Positions 10,934-21,900 of a stretch of DNA of 41,228 nt are shown piece by piece. This DNA comes from Reclinomonas americana ATCC 50394. Lineage: Eukaryota > Jakobida > Jakobea > Jakobida. Where the stretch lies: assembly GCA_048213135.1 (NCBI GenBank), contig PS015246.1, positions 47,179-88,406 on the forward strand. Direction: 5' to 3'. Made by a program: the position numbers and the translations under genes. Each line of letters begins with the position of its first letter. Positions within the stretch are counted from its first letter, which is position 1. Below the pieces are notes generated by a model that made no database searches, was not told where the DNA came from, and saw only the letters and a program-made list of their open reading frames with translations.

Positions 10934-12447
10934 TTAGATGGGGATCTTGAAGCAGCCGAAACTGTGCAGATGGCGGTGAGTGAGAACGTGGTGGAGTGAA
11001 TTGGGAGGGAAGCGATGGTGCACGTACTTGTCCTTGCTGTGGACGGCGGCAGCAGCGGGCGAGAGCGGTGTGAGTGAGGGTAGACCATGCTAGACATTGC
11101 AAGAGCAACAAACCCCTTGTACAGGCACTTCTTCTGCACGAGAGGGAGTGAGTACGTGCGCAGAGATGGTGAGAACATGGGGATGACAAACCTCCCAGCA
11201 CATGAGAGTGGTGTCGAGCTCGGCACATCCGTCCTGCGCGGTGTGGAGTGAGACACAAGTGCTGCTGCAAAACAGCAAGTGAGTGGACACGCAACAATCT
11301 CGGTCTTGCTGAACTGGAGCTGTGGATGGGAGAGAAGCGTTGTGAGAACACGCCATCTTGCTGCGTTCATCGCGTGCACACGCAACATTGGTGAACTCCA
11401 GGCAGATGCTAAACACGTCGCCGGGGATGTAGTGCAGCAGCTTGATGAGGTCGTCGATGAGCTTCTTGAAGGGCGCCAGTCCCGGGATCAGCACGAGCAG
11501 CTCGAGCAGGTTGTCCTGGTCGACGCACATGTTGGAGCCTGTGGAGCAAGAGAGGTGAGAGAAGAGCTGGTGTGAGAGAGAAGAGAGGTGGAGCGGACCA
11601 TTGACGAGCGGCTCGTCGAGCACGGTGTGGTTGTTGATGATCTGCAACAGCGTAATCAGAGGTCGCGGTGGCGAGGAGAGCGAGTGGAAGAAATACAAAC
11701 CAGACGGACGCCCAGAGTCTGGCGTTGCACAAGAAGTTAGAGGCGGCATCATGAGCAGGAAGCACGGCAACAACACGCAACGAGGTTCTCCGGAATGACG
11801 TACAGCTCTGCAAGACAACGCGAGACGAGTCAGACAACAATCGAACAACATCCACACAAACATAGGTCTTGACGACTGTTCGACAATCCTCGTTTTTCTC
11901 CTTATGCCTCTGTGCACTCCCCGAGTTTAACATGCACTCGCAAGTATTAATACCAGTGCGATGTTCTGCTGTAAGGCGCCTCAGTGAGTCTAACAACCTT
12001 CTCTCACTCATAAAAAGAACTGCACTCAGTCTCCAGAACGACGCTCTGCTCCCTCGATCTCTCCCCGAATAACCATTGGAGTGGCACAAGTGCATCACGC
12101 TCTACAGCTGCATTCTCCTCCACTAAACTATCCTAGTCTTCTATCGAATCTGTGACAATCGCAGAGAGTGCTTGCTGCAAAGTGCCCAGAAGCAGCACAG
12201 CAAAGTTCTCGCATGCCAGAATCTTGCTGTGTTCTCCTCACAGTTGATGATCCGCTCCACTAAGTGCGAAAGATGCGATCCACCATATACCCTTTTCTCG
12301 CACCACGGACGAACTCACCCAAGCACGTTTCGCCCAACACCGGGATCTGCAGGCACTTCTCCCAGTCGGACTCCTTGTCACCGAGAGCACGCGGTTCCAT
12401 CATGTCCAGCAACGAGAGAGCCTCATGATCGCCTTCAAGACTGCATG

Positions 12448-12491
<44 letters not shown>

Positions 12492-12695
12492 TGTGTGAGA
12501 GAGAGAGGAGGAGGAGGAGGAGGAGAGGAGGGAGGACGACGAGTAGTAGTAGACGAGAGAGTAGAGAAGTAGTAGTGTGTAGAGTAGTAGGTAGTAGGTA
12601 GGTAGGTAGGTAGGTAAGGGNNNNNNNNNNNNNNNNNNNNCTCTCGTCGTCGTCGTCGTCGTCGTCGTGTGGTGGGTGGTAGAGTGGAGAGAGAG

Positions 12696-12738
<43 letters not shown>

Positions 12739-12783
12739 TTGTGTCTGAATGCATTGCCTCTCAATCTCTCTCTCTTCTCTTTC

Positions 12784-12830
<47 letters not shown>

Positions 12831-12981
12831 TGTGTGTGTGTGTCTGTCTTACTCACTGCGGAAGATTGATCTTGAGTGCACGCATGACACTCTCGCCGTC
12901 CACGCGCTGCGCACTTGCAGAGGAGAGCACACTGGCCACACACACCACCACCAACAACAACACAGACACACACGCGCGCAT
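10934..12981 (-). CDS. Secreted Cys-rich protein, multi-exon, possibly DUF4773-like
   Basis: Exon 1 starts at 12981 with a signal peptide (MRACVSVLLLVVVCVASVL, cleavage near SSASAQ). Splicing leads to DMMEPRALGDKESDWEKCLQ and IPVLGETCL. The middle exons near 11950-12330 did not resolve. Later exons join in phase: ELYVIPENL + TLG + IINNHTVLDEPLVNG + SNMCVDQDNLLELL, LAPFKKLIDDLIKLLHYIPG, DVFSICLEFTN + LQFSKTEI + DGCAELDTTLMCWE + KKCLYKG + a 9-nt exon (11028-11036) + FGCFKIPI, stop at 10934-10936. Three of these introns begin GTTGCGT (11782, 11386, 11295). The Cys pattern (CLQIPVLGETCL ... CLEF ... GCAELD ... GCFKI) resembles the secreted DUF4773 family as I remember it. That assignment is weak. 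The protein should enter the secretory pathway; its role is unknown. Confidence 0.6.
12450..12850. repeat. Intron with (GA)n, GTAG-type repeats, a 20-N gap and (GT)n
   Basis: The tracts are (GA)n at 12451-12487, GAGGAGG, AGTAGT and AGGTAGGT words up to the gap at 12621-12640, GTCGTC after it, then (GA)n at 12700-12735 and (TG)n at 12800-12842. All lie in the first intron of the secreted-protein gene. The open frames here are not genes. Confidence 0.8.
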
Positions 12982-13073
12982 TGAGAGACGAGAAGATAAG
13001 AGAGTGAGAAGAAGGACGATCACAGGACACACTGTCTTTGTCTGTGTGTGACTGTGTGTGTGAGAGAAGAGTG
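12982..13073. promoter_or_regulatory. 92-bp divergent spacer between two start codons
   Basis: Only 92 bases separate the ATG of the secreted-protein gene (minus, 12981) from the ATG of the aminotransferase (plus, 13074). Both 5' UTRs and any shared promoter must fit here or within the genes. The sequence is GAGAAGATAAG-type and TGTGTGTGA-rich; I see no TATA box. Confidence 0.6.
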
Positions 13074-13172
13074 ATGCTTGCCAGTCGGCTTTTGTTGTCG
13101 CACTGTGCGCGTCGTTGTGTGTCGACGCGTAGTGCGCGTGTGGCGGACTTTGGACCCACTGTGTTGCGTGAA

Positions 13173-13230
<58 letters not shown>

Positions 13231-15904
13231 CAGTGGGGCAGGAGAGCAGCTCTCCTCTTGTGTCACTCTCAAGCAGCATGCAGTGCTCGAGATTCTGACA
13301 TTCTCATGACACACACTCTATCTCTCTCTCTCTCACACACATATGCACAGAGAGTGAGAGAGAGAGAGAGAGCAGTGGGCAGGGAGAACAACTCTCCTCT
13401 TGTCTCACTCTCTTGCATGCACCCCTCGAGATTCTGACATTCTAATGACACACTCTGTCTCTTTCTCTCACACGCTCATGCACAGAGAGTGAGAGAGTGA
13501 GAGAGAGAGAGAGAGAGCAGAGGGCAGAGAGAACAACTCTCCTTTTTCTCACTCTCTTGCACGCTCTGCTCGAGATCATGACACACTCTGCTATCTCTCT
13601 CTCTCTCCCACTCACGTCCATACTGAGAGAGAGCACAGCCCTCCTCTTGTGTCTCCCTTCAGCATGCAGCACTTGTGATTCTCATATTCTTCCGTCTCTC
13701 GGGCTTGTCTCTCACTTCGTCTTCTCTTTTGTGCAGCTGGGCCGAGTTCACTCCACTCGCTGTCGAGGTACGCTCCCTCTCTCCCTCTTGTGTCTCTCCG
13801 CTCTTGCTCGTCGCTCACTTGCATGCTACAGTCGAAAGCCGCCAACCTTGGTCAGGGGTTTCCCGATTGGCGCACTCCAGGTCAGCCCCCTCTCCCATCT
13901 CTGTTCTCCCTCCTTTCCTGGTCTCTCCTTCTCTCCCCTTCTCTCTTCTACTGTCTCCTTCTCTCCCCCGCTCCTTCTCTCTTTCTCCTGTCCCCTTTTT
14001 CTTGCACTCATTCTCTTCCCTGCACTCTCCCTCTGTTCTCTGCTCCCGCTCTCTTCTTGTCGTATCTCCTTCTCTCTCCTTCCCTCTCCTTCCCTCTCCC
14101 CTTCTCTCCTTCTCTCTCCCCCCGTTCTTTGTTCTCTCTCACTTTGTGACTTCCGTTGCCCCTCCCTCTTCTCGCTCTCTCTCCCTCTCCCTTCCCCTCT
14201 CCCTCTCTCCCTCCTTTCCCTGTTCTCTGTCTCTCATTCTCCCCCTCCCCTCCCTATCCACAGACTTTGTGCGTCGCAACGTGGCCGAGGCCACCGAGAA
14301 GGACTTCAATCAGTACACCCGATCGTATGGCCACTTGCGTCTCGTCAATGTTCTGTCATGCCTTTCCCACCCCCCCCCTTTTGCTCTTTCCATCTCGCTC
14401 ACACACACAGCACGCACAGGCACTCGCCGCGCTGTACTCGCCGACCATGGGACGCACGCTGAATCCGCTCACCGAGATCACCGTCAGTGTGGGAGCGACG
14501 GGCGTCGGCTTCGCCACCATGCAGGGTCTGATCAACCCGGGCGACGAGGTGATTATCATGGAACCCTTCTTCGACACGTACCCGGCGCAAGTGAGCATGG
14601 CCGGTGGCGTGCCGGTGTATGTGCCGCTGCGCAAGCTCGGCAACACGGGAACGGCGGCCGATTGGGTGCTGCGTCGTGAGGACCTGGAGGCGGTGATTAC
14701 GCCGCGCACGAAGATGATCATGTTCAAGTTTCGCAGCACCTCATGACACGGCATGCCTCCCCAGTCGTCACTCAGCTCGTGTTGCACAGCACGCCACACA
14801 ATCCCACCGGCAAGGTGTTCTCCGTGGCCGAGATGACCGAGATCGCCGACGTGTGCAAGAAGCACAATCTGCTCGTGTTCTCCGACGAAGTCTACGACTA
14901 CATTGTTGCGTTGCTTGTCCACGCAAGGCTCTGCTGCTCTTCCCTGCTGCTGACCGTCAACGCCTGCAGCTGTTTGGCGACTCCAAGCACCACCACATCT
15001 CCTCGCTACCGGGCATGTGGGAGCGCACGCTCACCGTGTCGTCGGCGGGCAAGACGTTTTCGTGCACAGGTCTCTGCGTCTCCTTTGCTTACTTCTTCAT
15101 GGCGCGCTACCTGCTCACCCCCTGCATGCCAGGATTCAAGATCGGATGGGCCATTGGACCTGCCGATCTCGTGCACAGCGTCTTCCTGGCGAGCCAGTGG
15201 ATGTCGTTCTGTGTGGCCACTCCGCTGCAGGAGGCCATTGCGGTGAGCATCGAGCAGGCCATGGCATCGACGTACCTGACCGACCTGCGCGAGATGTACC
15301 GTGCGTCACGCATCCACGCGCGCAGCAATGTGTCGATCTGTGCTGAAACACTCTTTCCCATCACAGAAAAGAAGAATGACTTCCTGTACAGGACTCTCGA
15401 GGAGGCGGGATTGAAGCCACTGAAGAGCCACGGCACCTACTTCATCCTGGCCGACACATCGAGCGTGGGCGGTCAGTTCGCAGAGCACTTGGACAAGCTG
15501 CGCAAGGCCAAGGTGGAGTTCCGTCGCGACTACGGTGAGTGAGCGCACAACCCATCTGTTCATGCTCTCTATTTTTCGAAAACTCACAAGCCGTCTGCAG
15601 AGTTTGCGCGCTGGTGTGCTTCCCCTTCCCTCTCTTCCCTCCCCCACAGTGTCTTCTGCTGACAGACTGCACAGGTTGACACGCCACGTCCGAGTGGGAG
15701 CCATTCCGCCATCGGGTGCGCACCTCTTTGCCCACTCCCTCCCCTGTCCTCTTGTCACCTCACCTCCCTTTTCCCTTTCTGTGGACAGCCTTCTACTCCC
15801 CGGCCAACGCGCACCTCGCGCAAGACTACGCCCGCTTCTGCTTCTGCAAGCGCGACGAAGTGCTGGCCGAGGCGCGCTCTCGCCTGCTGGCCATGCCCAA
15901 GTGA
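13074..15904 (+). CDS. Kynurenine--oxoglutarate / glutamine transaminase (class I PLP aminotransferase), likely mitochondrial
   Basis: Type I aminotransferase of the KAT I/III (CCBL, glutamine transaminase K) group, which transaminates kynurenine, glutamine and related amino acids. Exon 1 (13074-13162) encodes an Arg/Ser-rich, acid-free leader, MLASRLLLSHCARRCVSTRS, typical of mitochondrial targeting. It joins in phase to give FGPTVWAEFTPLAVE then SKAANLGQGFPDW, as in known KATs. Further blocks are NQYTRSYGHLRLVN+ALAALYS, LTEITVSVGATGVGFATMQG, GDEVIIMEPFFDTYP, KMIMFN+TPHNPTGKVF, NLLVFSDEVYDYI, LTVSSAGKTFSCTG (K is the PLP Schiff-base lysine) + FKIGWAIGPADLV, QKKNDFLYRTLEEAGLKPL, VRVGAIPPS+AFYS and ARFCFCKRDEVL. 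The protein looks complete with about ten exons. Introns at 13163 and 14905 start GTTGCG. Intron 1 is 574 nt and holds tandem repeats. Confidence 0.93.
13175..13690. repeat. Degenerate tandem repeats of about 120-130 bp in aminotransferase intron 1
   Basis: After a (CA)n tract (13178-13212) come about four degenerate copies of one unit: (GA)n, a GCAGTGGGCAGGAGA-like block, ctctcctcttgt, cactctc, a cATGCA core, ctcgagattctgacattct, then CTCTCTC and ACACAT stretches. Copies start near 13213, 13355, 13490 and 13625 and become more diverged. All lie inside one intron. Confidence 0.75.
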
Positions 15905-16007
15905 AACCTTCACTCCCACAAAATGTACTACTCCAATCATGTTTTTTCACTCGCAAACTCTTTCTCTCTCTCTTTATCTCCCTCCCTGTCTTCCATCATG
16001 GGGGGGT

Positions 16008-17771
16008 TTAACCAACATGAGCATTCGGCAGTGAGGAGAGGAACGGTGCGCCGGCCGCAGAATCAATCGACCACCGGTGCGAGCCGTAGCGCGCAGCGGC
16101 GCCATCGTCCGTGTTCAAGCGCGGCAGCAGCTCCTTCAAGTGCTCCTCCTTGATCTTGTCGGGGGTGGCGCATGGCGGCTCGTCGAGGCCGACCACCTGC
16201 ACGCGGTCACCGGGCTTGGCGCCCGCTGGCGGCACCACCAGATCGACCACCGTGTGGTCCTCATTGGAGGCGCACAACACCATGCCGTGGCTGAACACGT
16301 TGCCGGGGCTGCAGGCAAGCAAGAAATGAGCACCACAACTCTGGCCAACAAATTGACATTCGTGAGCAACGCAACAATTTCCTCGGCTTGAGGTTGGCCA
16401 GCACGCAGACATACGAGCCATTGAGGCGGTCAATGGGCACGTGCTGCACGAGACCCGAGACAATGGTGCGCGGCTGACCCTCGCCCAGATCAATCTCCTC
16501 AATGTAGAGCTTGTCGGCGTTCGGATGGCGCTGCACCGAGCGAACGACACCGACACGAATGTCCAGCGTCTGGAACCCGAATGGCGCCGGAGCCGGCGGC
16601 GCACGCGCCGGCTTCTTCTCCTTCTCCGCGCGCTTGCCCTTCTCGCCACCAGCAGCGGCCGACGCCGATGCACCCTCACCCTCGTCGGGCTTCTCCTTCT
16701 TCTTGTTGGCCTTCGGGGCATCACCACCGGCAGCAGCGGCGGTAGCAGCAGCACCGGCCTTGCCGCCCTTCTTGCCCTCCGCGGCGCCCTTCTTGCCCGC
16801 CTTCTCACCACCCTCGGCAGCCGCCGGGGCGCCCTTCTTGCCACCTGCCGCCGCCGCTCCAGCCGCTGCAGTGCGGGNNNNNNNNNNNNNNNNNNNNTGG
16901 TCGACGACGACGACGAGGCAGAGCCAGAGCCCGAGCCCGAGCCCGAGCCACCAATCTCCGAGGCCCATTCGCGCAACAGCGCCGCATACTTGCCCTCCTC
17001 CACATCCAACGCCGGCGCGCCACTGGCCGCACGCTCCGCCACCGACTCGGCCTTGTATCCCTGATTGCGCAGCACAAAATCGTGCCAGCGGACAAGCGCC
17101 GGCACCGACACCAAAAACGCCGTCTCCGCACGCACCAACACCGGCGTCAAGTGCGCAAACAGACACGCATCGGCGGCCGAGAATGCATCGCCGACGACAA
17201 ACAACCGCGACGTCATGTACGCATTCAACTGGAACAGAATCGCGCGCAAATGCAGCACATCATCGGTCTCCGCGTGCGACAAATCCAGTGTGCACACGGA
17301 GAAGATCTCGGCGACCTTGGCCTGTCGCGCAGCGTCCGCCGCGCACAGCAACGCGGCAGCAACGTCGGCGTTGCTGGCCGACGCTGCCAGCAAGCGCAGG
17401 ACAGGGAAAGCGCCGCGAATTGGGGAGTGCTGGCGGCCATTGACGGCCTCGATGGCGGGGAAGTCGCCCGGCGAAGAGGCGTATGAGGAAGGCTGTGAAA
17501 AAAAAATGATCAAATGTGAGGGGTGGTCATTCACTTTTTTGTGGGTGNNNNNNNNNNNNNNNNNNNNNNNNNNNNNNNNNNNNAGGTTGCTGCTGTTGTC
17601 TTCTCTCTTGTGTGTGTGTGCGTGTGTGTGCATGTGTTTGTGTGTGTGTTTGCTTGTGTGTGCACGCACCACGTCGACAATGTCCAATCCGGGCACATTC
17701 AGGCCACTGGGAGACAAGGCGAGGAGGCGAATGGTCTCCGAGGCCGGTGACGAGTCGAGCAGCAAACGCAT
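16008..17771 (-). CDS. Arc1p/AIMP1-like aminoacyl-tRNA synthetase cofactor (GST-like domain + tRNA-binding domain)
   Basis: The start at 17771 gives [20 protein letters not shown]. After an intron (with a 36-N gap, 17548-17583) comes a GST_C-like helical domain ([55 protein letters not shown]). A linker of Gly/Ser then Lys/Ala/Gly-rich repeats ([13 protein letters not shown] and similar, with a 20-N gap at 16878-16897) follows. The C-terminal EMAPII/Trbp111 OB fold reads [67 protein letters not shown]+[12 protein letters not shown] and [17 protein letters not shown]. This is the architecture of yeast Arc1p and related AIMP1/p43 cofactors, which bind tRNA and tether synthetases. The last intron starts GTTGCGT (first base 16375). 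No synthetase catalytic domain is present. The stop faces the aminotransferase stop across about 100 bp. Confidence 0.88.
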   Translation of the reverse strand: MRLLLDSSPASETIRLLALSPSGLNVPGLDIVDVVRAHTSKHTHKHMHTHAHTHKREDNSSNXXXXXXXXXXXXXTHKKVNDHPSHLIIFFSQPSSYASSPGDFPAIEAVNGRQHSPIRGAFPVLRLLAASASNADVAAALLCAADAARQAKVAEIFSVCTLDLSHAETDDVLHLRAILFQLNAYMTSRLFVVGDAFSAADACLFAHLTPVLVRAETAFLVSVPALVRWHDFVLRNQGYKAESVAERAASGAPALDVEEGKYAALLREWASEIGGSGSGSGSGSASSSSSTXXXXXXXPALQRLERRRQVARRAPRRLPRVVRRRARRAPRRARRAARPVLLLPPLLPVVMPRRPTRRRRSPTRVRVHRRRPLLVARRASARRRRRSRRVRRRLRRHSGSRRWTFVSVSFARCSAIRTPTSSTLRRLIWARVSRAPLSRVSCSTCPLTASMARMSACWPTSSRGNCCVAHECQFVGQSCGAHFLLACSPGNVFSHGMVLCASNEDHTVVDLVVPPAGAKPGDRVQVVGLDEPPCATPDKIKEEHLKELLPRLNTDDGAAARYGSHRWSIDSAAGAPFLSSLPNAHVG

Positions 17772-18319
17772 GTTTGGTGTGTGTGTGAGATGGCGACAAC
17801 TCGCACTGTGGCTTGCAAAAGTGAAGTGATTTGCCTGTGTCAGTCGATTGGTGGACCTGTGAACATCACTCACACAGCAAAAGGTGCGTGTGTGTGGGTC
17901 GAGTCACAGCTGCTTGTGTGGGTCTGTGTGTGAGGAGTGCAGTCGTTGCTGTTGTTGTGTGCGCGCCTGTGTGTGTCTGTGTGTGCCTGCGGGTCATTGC
18001 CATGCACCATGGTTGTTTCCTCACACACACACGCACTCGTGCACACATACGGCATGCTGGTGTATGTGATGCGTCTGTGCATAAGCGGAGGAGACAGTGT
18101 GACATGCACGAATGCATGCGCGCGCGTGTCTGTGTGTTTGAGAGAGAGAGAGCGAGAGAGCGCGCCATGTGATGGTCTTCTCTGCCTGCCTCTCTCCACT
18201 CCCCTTCTCTCTCCCAGTTCCTCTGCGCCCTTTACTCTGTGATTTGCACACGCGCATGCTCGCCTGTCGATATTTTTGACATCAAACTGATTCAGTCATT
18301 GCATCACACACACAGAGCC
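17772..18319. promoter_or_regulatory. Divergent intergenic region, GT/CA-rich
   Basis: About 550 bases lie between the start codons of the Arc1p-like gene (minus) and the V-ATPase G gene (plus). It contains (TG)n and (CA)n stretches, short (GA)n, and pyrimidine-rich sequence near 18180-18230. No ORF of protein-like composition and no RNA gene was recognised. It presumably carries both promoters. Confidence 0.5.
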
Positions 18320-18769
18320 ATGGAGATCTCGCAGTTGTTGCAGGCCGAGCAGGCGGTCAAGGACCAGATTGAGCGTGCACGACGCGGTCTGTGAGACTGC
18401 ACTTGCTCTCTCCTCCACCAGCCTCTCATGTCTTCTTGCGACACAGACAAGGTGACGTGCATTCGTGAGGCGCAAGACGCTGCGGAGCGTGAGTTGCGGG
18501 AGCACCAGAGGACACTGGAGGCGCGCCTGCTGGAGAAGGAGCGGAGCGTTGCGTCTCTCTGCCTCCCACGCTCGCTCTCTTCTGCTTCTGCTTCTGCTCA
18601 CACGCATGTTGCCATCTTGCAGATGAAGGGCACGGGAGTGGAGTTCTCGCGCAGGCTGGCACAAACGACACAATTGGATCTGCAGAAGCTGCAGACCGAC
18701 TTCTCACAGCACAAGAACAAGGTGGTGCAGGAGATCTTGCAAGCCGTCACCGCTGTCAAGTTTGCTTGA
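18320..18769 (+). CDS. V-type proton ATPase subunit G
   Basis: A small peripheral-stalk subunit of the V-ATPase (Vma10 family), pairing with subunit E. The protein from three exons is about 109 residues: MEISQLLQAEQAVKDQIERA at the N-terminus (family-typical QLLQAE), a continuous coiled coil (CIREAQDAAERELREHQRTL), then MKGTGVEFSRRLAQTTQLDL and a C-terminal QHKNKVVQEILQAVTAVKFA. Length and the N-terminal motif match subunit G, usually about 110-118 residues. The first intron interrupts the Arg codons near RARR; the second (from 18548) begins GTTGCGT and ends TTGCAG. The stop is at 18767-18769, about 160 bases from the convergent CFAP251 stop. Confidence 0.88.
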
Positions 18770-18929
18770 AATACTCTTTTTCCCCCCTTCTCCAGTTGTT
18801 TTTTTATCTCGTTTCTTCTTCTTGCTCTTGCTCTTGCGTCAAGTACAGGAGGATATCTTTTTGTTTGTGTATGTGTTGTTTTACTTCCATGTGGCGAGGG
18901 TGGAGGCAGGCGCGCTTGCCGGAAGCACC

Positions 18930-21900
18930 TCATGTGTCGGGATCCTCGAACGCCAGCAGGTCTTCGGCGAATGACTTGCCGGTGAACTTGTCCTCCAGGT
19001 CGTACTCGGTGATCTTCTCTTCGCCCATCAGCAGGGCGAGGCACTGATTCAGTTCCTCGGTGCTCACCACCTCACCTGTGCGCGCGTGGAGTGGATGGAC
19101 AGTGGTGATGAGTTTTTTCTGCTCTCCCTTGCTCCCTTCCCTCTCTCCCTCTCCTCACCAATGGTCTTGAGGGTGCCAAACAGCGCGTCGCGCTCAATGA
19201 CGCCCTTTTGCGCGCCGAGCGTGTCCACTGCACGCTCGATCTCGCGCTTGCCGAGACCAAACACTGGTCGGTGATTGACGTACACTGCATGCAGAAAGAC
19301 GGAAGTGAGCAAGCTTTCAGCTCTCTTCATCCCTCCCCGTGCCTCCACGCAACATTTCAAAAACGTGGCAAAGTCGATCTCGCGCACATCCGGACCCATC
19401 TCGTGCTCCAGCTCGCTCTGAATGTCGGCCATTTCGTGCTCGGACGGGTAGAAACCGAGCGAGCGCATCATGTCCGCAATCTGGAAGGCGCCAATCTTGC
19501 CCGTGATGCGACGTGGTGATGTGGAGAACTCGCCCTGCCGCTTGATCTGCGCATAGTAAAAGTAGTTGTTCATCTCCGAGAAGAAGCTGCCCTTCTTGCC
19601 GCCCTCCACCAGCTCGATGAATGGGTCGACACCGGTGCTGGCATCGGCCACCGTGTCCAACGCGTCCGTGTTCAGCAACCACTGATTGACGGCAAAGTCG
19701 GTGCCGCCGGCCGTGAACACATATCGCCCGTCGTGTGAGCACACAATCGACGACACCTCGCCCGAGTGCGCAATGAGGCCCATGGCGTGCGCCGGATTGC
19801 CGTCGATTGGGAACTTGACGAGACCGACGACTTTCGAGTGTGTGCTGTAGACGAGGTACTTGGTGCCGCGGTGTTCGTTCTCGATCACGTGCATTCTGCA
19901 ACACACACACACACACACACATGTGAGAAATGGAGGTAACAGTTATGTACGTGCACAAAAATGACGAGGTGCGCACCGGTTGACGGGGCCACCAAACGTC
20001 GGTCCGAGCACAGTCTTGTAGCAGGCGTGCGATCCGTCGTCCGCAGGCAGAAGTGAGAACAGCCGCAGTTTGTACATATTATTGGCTGTCCACACGCCCT
20101 CTTGCGTGACCACCAGCGCCGTTGGGCAGGCCACTTGCTCCAATCGTGTCACATTCTGTGCAACAACAAGATGAGCACTGACTCTCCTCTCTTGACCACA
20201 ATCACCACTCGCGACTCACCAGCAACTGAATGCCGTCGACAATGCAGCTGTGCTGCAAATCGTACTCCACCATCAAGTGATCCTCGCCGACCGACAGCAG
20301 GCGCGGTACCGACGAGCCGGGCATCGGTGGCGCAAATTGGAGGCCAGTGATGGCCTTTGAGTGTGCGCGATACCGTCCCAAGTACACCCACTCAATCACA
20401 CCCTTTGATGGCATCTCATCACGATGCGTCCACTTGTAGATGCCCACACATCTGTGCGCGGAGAGCGGCAAGTGAGCACGACATGGAGGAGAGAGCCGGG
20501 AGAGAGTTGCACACCTCTCCGCATCCGACGTGGCAAAGTAGTCGCCGCCCGGTGCAAACACAATGTCCACGATGCACTCCTTCGCGAATCGGAACGACTG
20601 CATCTCCTCCAGTGATTGTGCGTGCAAGATCTTTAGTACTCCATTCGTGAACCCCACAGCTGCATTCACTACGTCAGTCGACGGCGTAGCACACCAACTG
20701 CATCGGCAGCACACACTCACCGAGGTAGGAGCCAGTGGGATCAAAGCACACGCTGTGCGCCATGAGATTGTTGAAGACGGTGACCAGCAGCAGCTTCTTC
20801 TCCAAGTAGTCCCACAGATGCAAGTGACCCGAGTAGCCGGCCACGGCCAGTCGTGGCTGGAACGGATGCGCACCCAGTGCCTGGATAGGTGCTTCCTGGC
20901 CTTGTGTGAGCATGATGCCCTTTCGATGCTGAGGTGCGAGAGAGGGGAAGAGAGGGGAGATCAGCACTTGTCGATCAAAGACAGAATCAACGATTGCCTC
21001 ACCTCTGACGTTGGATCCTCGAATGTGCTGCTGTCGATCGCGACAATCAATGCACTGCTGGTGCCCACAATGAAATTCGGGGCCAGGAACATGTCGTCGT
21101 CGGCCTTGCCCAACAGACCTGATTCACCGCACCGCTGGTGAGCAAAAAAAGTGGTCTTCTCAACAAGCATCATCCCACACACGAACCAGCGGCAAAATCA
21201 TCATTGCGATCAAACGAGATGGAGGTGACGGGACCGCCATTGACCTCCTCGAACCAGGCGAGAATGCGGAACTGAAAGTCGAAGAAGCGCACGTGTCCGT
21301 CGGCACCACCCGTCACCAGATAGTTGCCGAGACACATCAAAAACGTGACGGCCGAGTCGTGAACTCGCACAATCTTCGTGGCCTTCTTGTCGGTCTTCTT
21401 CACTTCGGACGACGTGGATATTACTTGGTCCCACATCATCAAGTCGCCGTCGGTGGTGGCCGACACGGCAAAGTCGGTCTTCGACAAGAACACAGTCTGC
21501 GTAAACTTGCCGACCTTTTGCCGAAAGTCCCTGCACACGCAGAGCGAGTGAGTGAGTGTGTGCGCGGAGAGTGAGTGAAAGGGAGTGAAAGGGAGAGGCG
21601 GCGACGCACTTGGTGGAGATCGGTGGCGCAAAGAACTTGAGTGTGCCCTCCTCCCAGCTCCAGAACACCACACGCACGTCGCCATTGGTAACCAGCAAGT
21701 GCTCGTCGTCGGGGTGGAACTTGACACACGTCTGCATGTCGTCGACGGGAATCGGCTGCGTGTACATCGGCGTCTCCCGATCCGACGTCCACTCCCACAC
21801 ACACATGCGCTGCGGCTGATCGCCACCCAGCGTGGCCAAAAAGGTCGCGTCCGGCGAGATGTCAATCGCCACCGCCCCACCATACTCTTCAATCTCCAGC

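Noticed and set aside
12982-13073. Overlapping antisense gene from CA/GT repeat ORFs near 12749-13314
   Set aside because: The Val-Cys and Thr-His repeats come from (GT)n/(CA)n; the real frames are the signal peptide exon and the aminotransferase exon 1.
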